Below, piece after piece: positions 45,101 through 64,000 of a stretch of DNA of 64,000 nucleotides. The position numbers were made by a program, and so were the translations under genes. A model generated the notes under the pieces. The model had not been told where the DNA came from. It did no database searches and saw only the letters and a program-made list of their open reading frames with translations. Within the stretch, counting starts at the first letter, position 1, and each line of letters begins with the position of its first letter. The DNA is from Lichenostomus cassidix (lineage: Eukaryota; Chordata; Aves; Passeriformes; Meliphagidae), in the NCBI GenBank assembly GCA_008360975.2, contig CM039193.1, positions 8,608,501-8,672,500 of the forward strand, read 5' to 3'.

Positions 45101-46847
45101 AGAGTCCTATAGAGGGAACAAACTGGTCATACTGACAACTAACTCAAGCACACCTGCTTCCTTGGGAACACCAATGTCAATAAGAAGCATCAGGAGCTTG
45201 GGAAGTCTCTCTAAGCTGTACACCTCAACACTGCTCACGAGCACAAGGACAGGAAACATTATGGCTACTCTCATCAATTTACACTCTGCACAACCAACAG
45301 AGAGAGCAGACCTTCTTTCTCAATACAGACAGGTGCTGGACAACAGAGGCTTCAGGAAAGTTGCTTGCCTGTACACAAGTTTAAGTTCTTTTACTGTAAT
45401 ATATATTTAAATATTTATCTGTGTATTTTGGAACAGGGAAGGGACATGTGGTGGAGAAGCAGGGAAGACAAGTTCAAGAAGCAGAGTCATTTCTCTGCAT
45501 CCAAGAAGCTGGTGGCACAAATAACAAGCCTGGCAAGTGATCTCCCATTTCAAGCACAGTTGGCTACCTGCTGGCTTCAAAAGAGCGGACTATTTGTTAA
45601 TGATATAAAATACAGCAACCATTTAAGATGCAGCAAGGCAAGGCTACAGGGCTGGGGATTATGATCATGAACAATGCCAAAGCTACACAGCTGTGTTAAA
45701 AACTGTGAAAAGGCTGTTAAATGGCAGGAGTAAGCACTATGCTGCTCCTGGAAGGCCTTTTCCCTCCACTACCCCTCCATCATGCCGTTGGTGTGATGCA
45801 TTTGAAAAGGTGAACAGAGGGGGATTTGCCTAGGGGTAAAGCCACAGAACATTAAGACAGTCTGATCTGGTCTCACAGATCCCATGTTCCTAGCCTGGCA
45901 CTGAGCTTCCATCAGCAAGCATTCAGGTCCTTCAACAGAAGTTTATGCCCTTCTACCTTCGTAAGTTGTAGGGGTGAAAGAAATCCAGCAGAGTTGAGCT
46001 GGAAAGCATGAACAGGGATGAAAACAACCAGTTTGCATACTGATCTTTGTATAATGACCCCCCACCCTCACAGCTCACTCTTCCCCAAATAAAGACACAT
46101 TGTTCAATGGCATGTTGAAAAGACGTGCTCGTCATTCTTAATAAACAACTAGAGTAAGAATACATAAGAGAAACAGGGTGGTATCTTTATATGATACACA
46201 AGTGTATGTTACAAGAATTTCATCAGGCACAGAAGCCTCAAGGTTTAAGGCCTCAATGTTAGGCCAAAAAAGAAGAGTGTGGTAAAGTTTGTACTTTTAA
46301 CATCTAAAAATGTCACTTAAAGGTCTGAATAGAAATTGTTGGTTTGTTTTTTTGTATAAATCATAATTGCAGTTCACTCTCTCCTCTTTCTTCCAAGATA
46401 ACAGCAAATTAACGTCCAAGCACAAGAAAAGAAGATGCCTGCCTCTCCTCCACTGGCTGAGCAGGTCCATCCATCATTCTGTGCCCTCTAGGCTGCACGT
46501 GCTCCAAGGAGACAGAGGCCCCAGCCAACCAGGCCAATCCTGTAGTTCATGTTTTCTACATCATAAAAAAAACCAGAGTCAACCAGCAGCTTTCCACAGC
46601 TCCCAGCTCGCAGGGGATATGCAGCCTCCAATGGTTCCAACAGTTTGGTGTGTTGGGTAGGATACACAATGGGTAGGTTTTCCTTTAGATTCTTTTAAAG
46701 AGAAGAAGCCTAAAAGGGCTTCATAACTACACCAATAAAAAACCAAAAACTTAGGCATCTCCTTTAGTGTAAAAGTCTGTACAATTTCTCTTTGCTTGTC
46801 CCTCCCCCATCACCCGGCCCCACCCCATCTGAGCCACAAAGGATGCC
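42132..46847 (-). other. QRICH1: Probable long QRICH1 3' UTR
   Basis: After the QRICH1 stop (46848-46850) the minus strand has 4.7 kb with no recognisable exon. An AATAAA signal on the minus strand at 42132-42137 (context GAAATAAAATG) is the strongest distal end; another AATAAA is at 43670-43675. The region is AT-richer than the neighbouring genes and poor in long open frames, as expected of a long 3' UTR with alternative ends. I cannot exclude that the true 3' end is nearer the stop and the rest is intergenic. Confidence 0.4.

Positions 46848-64000
<17,153 letters not shown>

Overview
This is vertebrate nuclear DNA, most likely from a bird. The evidence is compact introns, CpG-rich promoters, antisense fragments of CR1 retrotransposons, and a gene order matching human 3p21.31 with a sizzled-type SFRP gene added at the left end. 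The order is SZL(-), P4HTM(+), WDR6(+), DALRD3(-), mir-425/mir-191(-), NDUFAF3(+), IMPDH2(-), QRICH1(-). I found every coding exon by hand, from protein similarity recalled for each family plus GT/AG splice sites and reading-phase bookkeeping. No database search was run.

Left part (0-19.5 kb). SZL is a four-exon secreted Frizzled-related gene on the minus strand with a clear TATA box. P4HTM runs on the plus strand from its second coding exon. Its first, membrane-anchor exon is not recognisable anywhere in the window. WDR6 begins only 238 bp after the P4HTM stop, and the P4HTM polyadenylation signal overlaps a CCAAT box of the WDR6 promoter. WDR6 and DALRD3 converge tail to tail. Both are non-catalytic partners of tRNA methyltransferases.

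Middle part (19.5-29 kb). DALRD3 has 13 small exons on the minus strand. Its start is preceded by two ETS-type sites and a row of YY1-type motifs. About 1.7-2.2 kb further upstream, on the same strand, lie two confident microRNA hairpins, mir-425 and mir-191. NDUFAF3 (plus strand, five exons, mitochondrial complex I assembly) starts 1.3 kb beyond them and converges on IMPDH2.

Right part (29-64 kb). IMPDH2 is complete: 14 exons and 514 residues, the usual vertebrate length, with a CTCF-like site just upstream of its start. QRICH1 runs off the right edge. Nine exons are present, but the N-terminal exon or exons are outside. Its introns and the 6.4 kb after its stop hold only old CR1 fragments, simple repeats and a few strong inverted repeats. 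Joined as annotated, the exons of every gene stay open with no frameshift or premature stop, so no pseudogene is called. I saw no bacterial, viral or CRISPR-like content.
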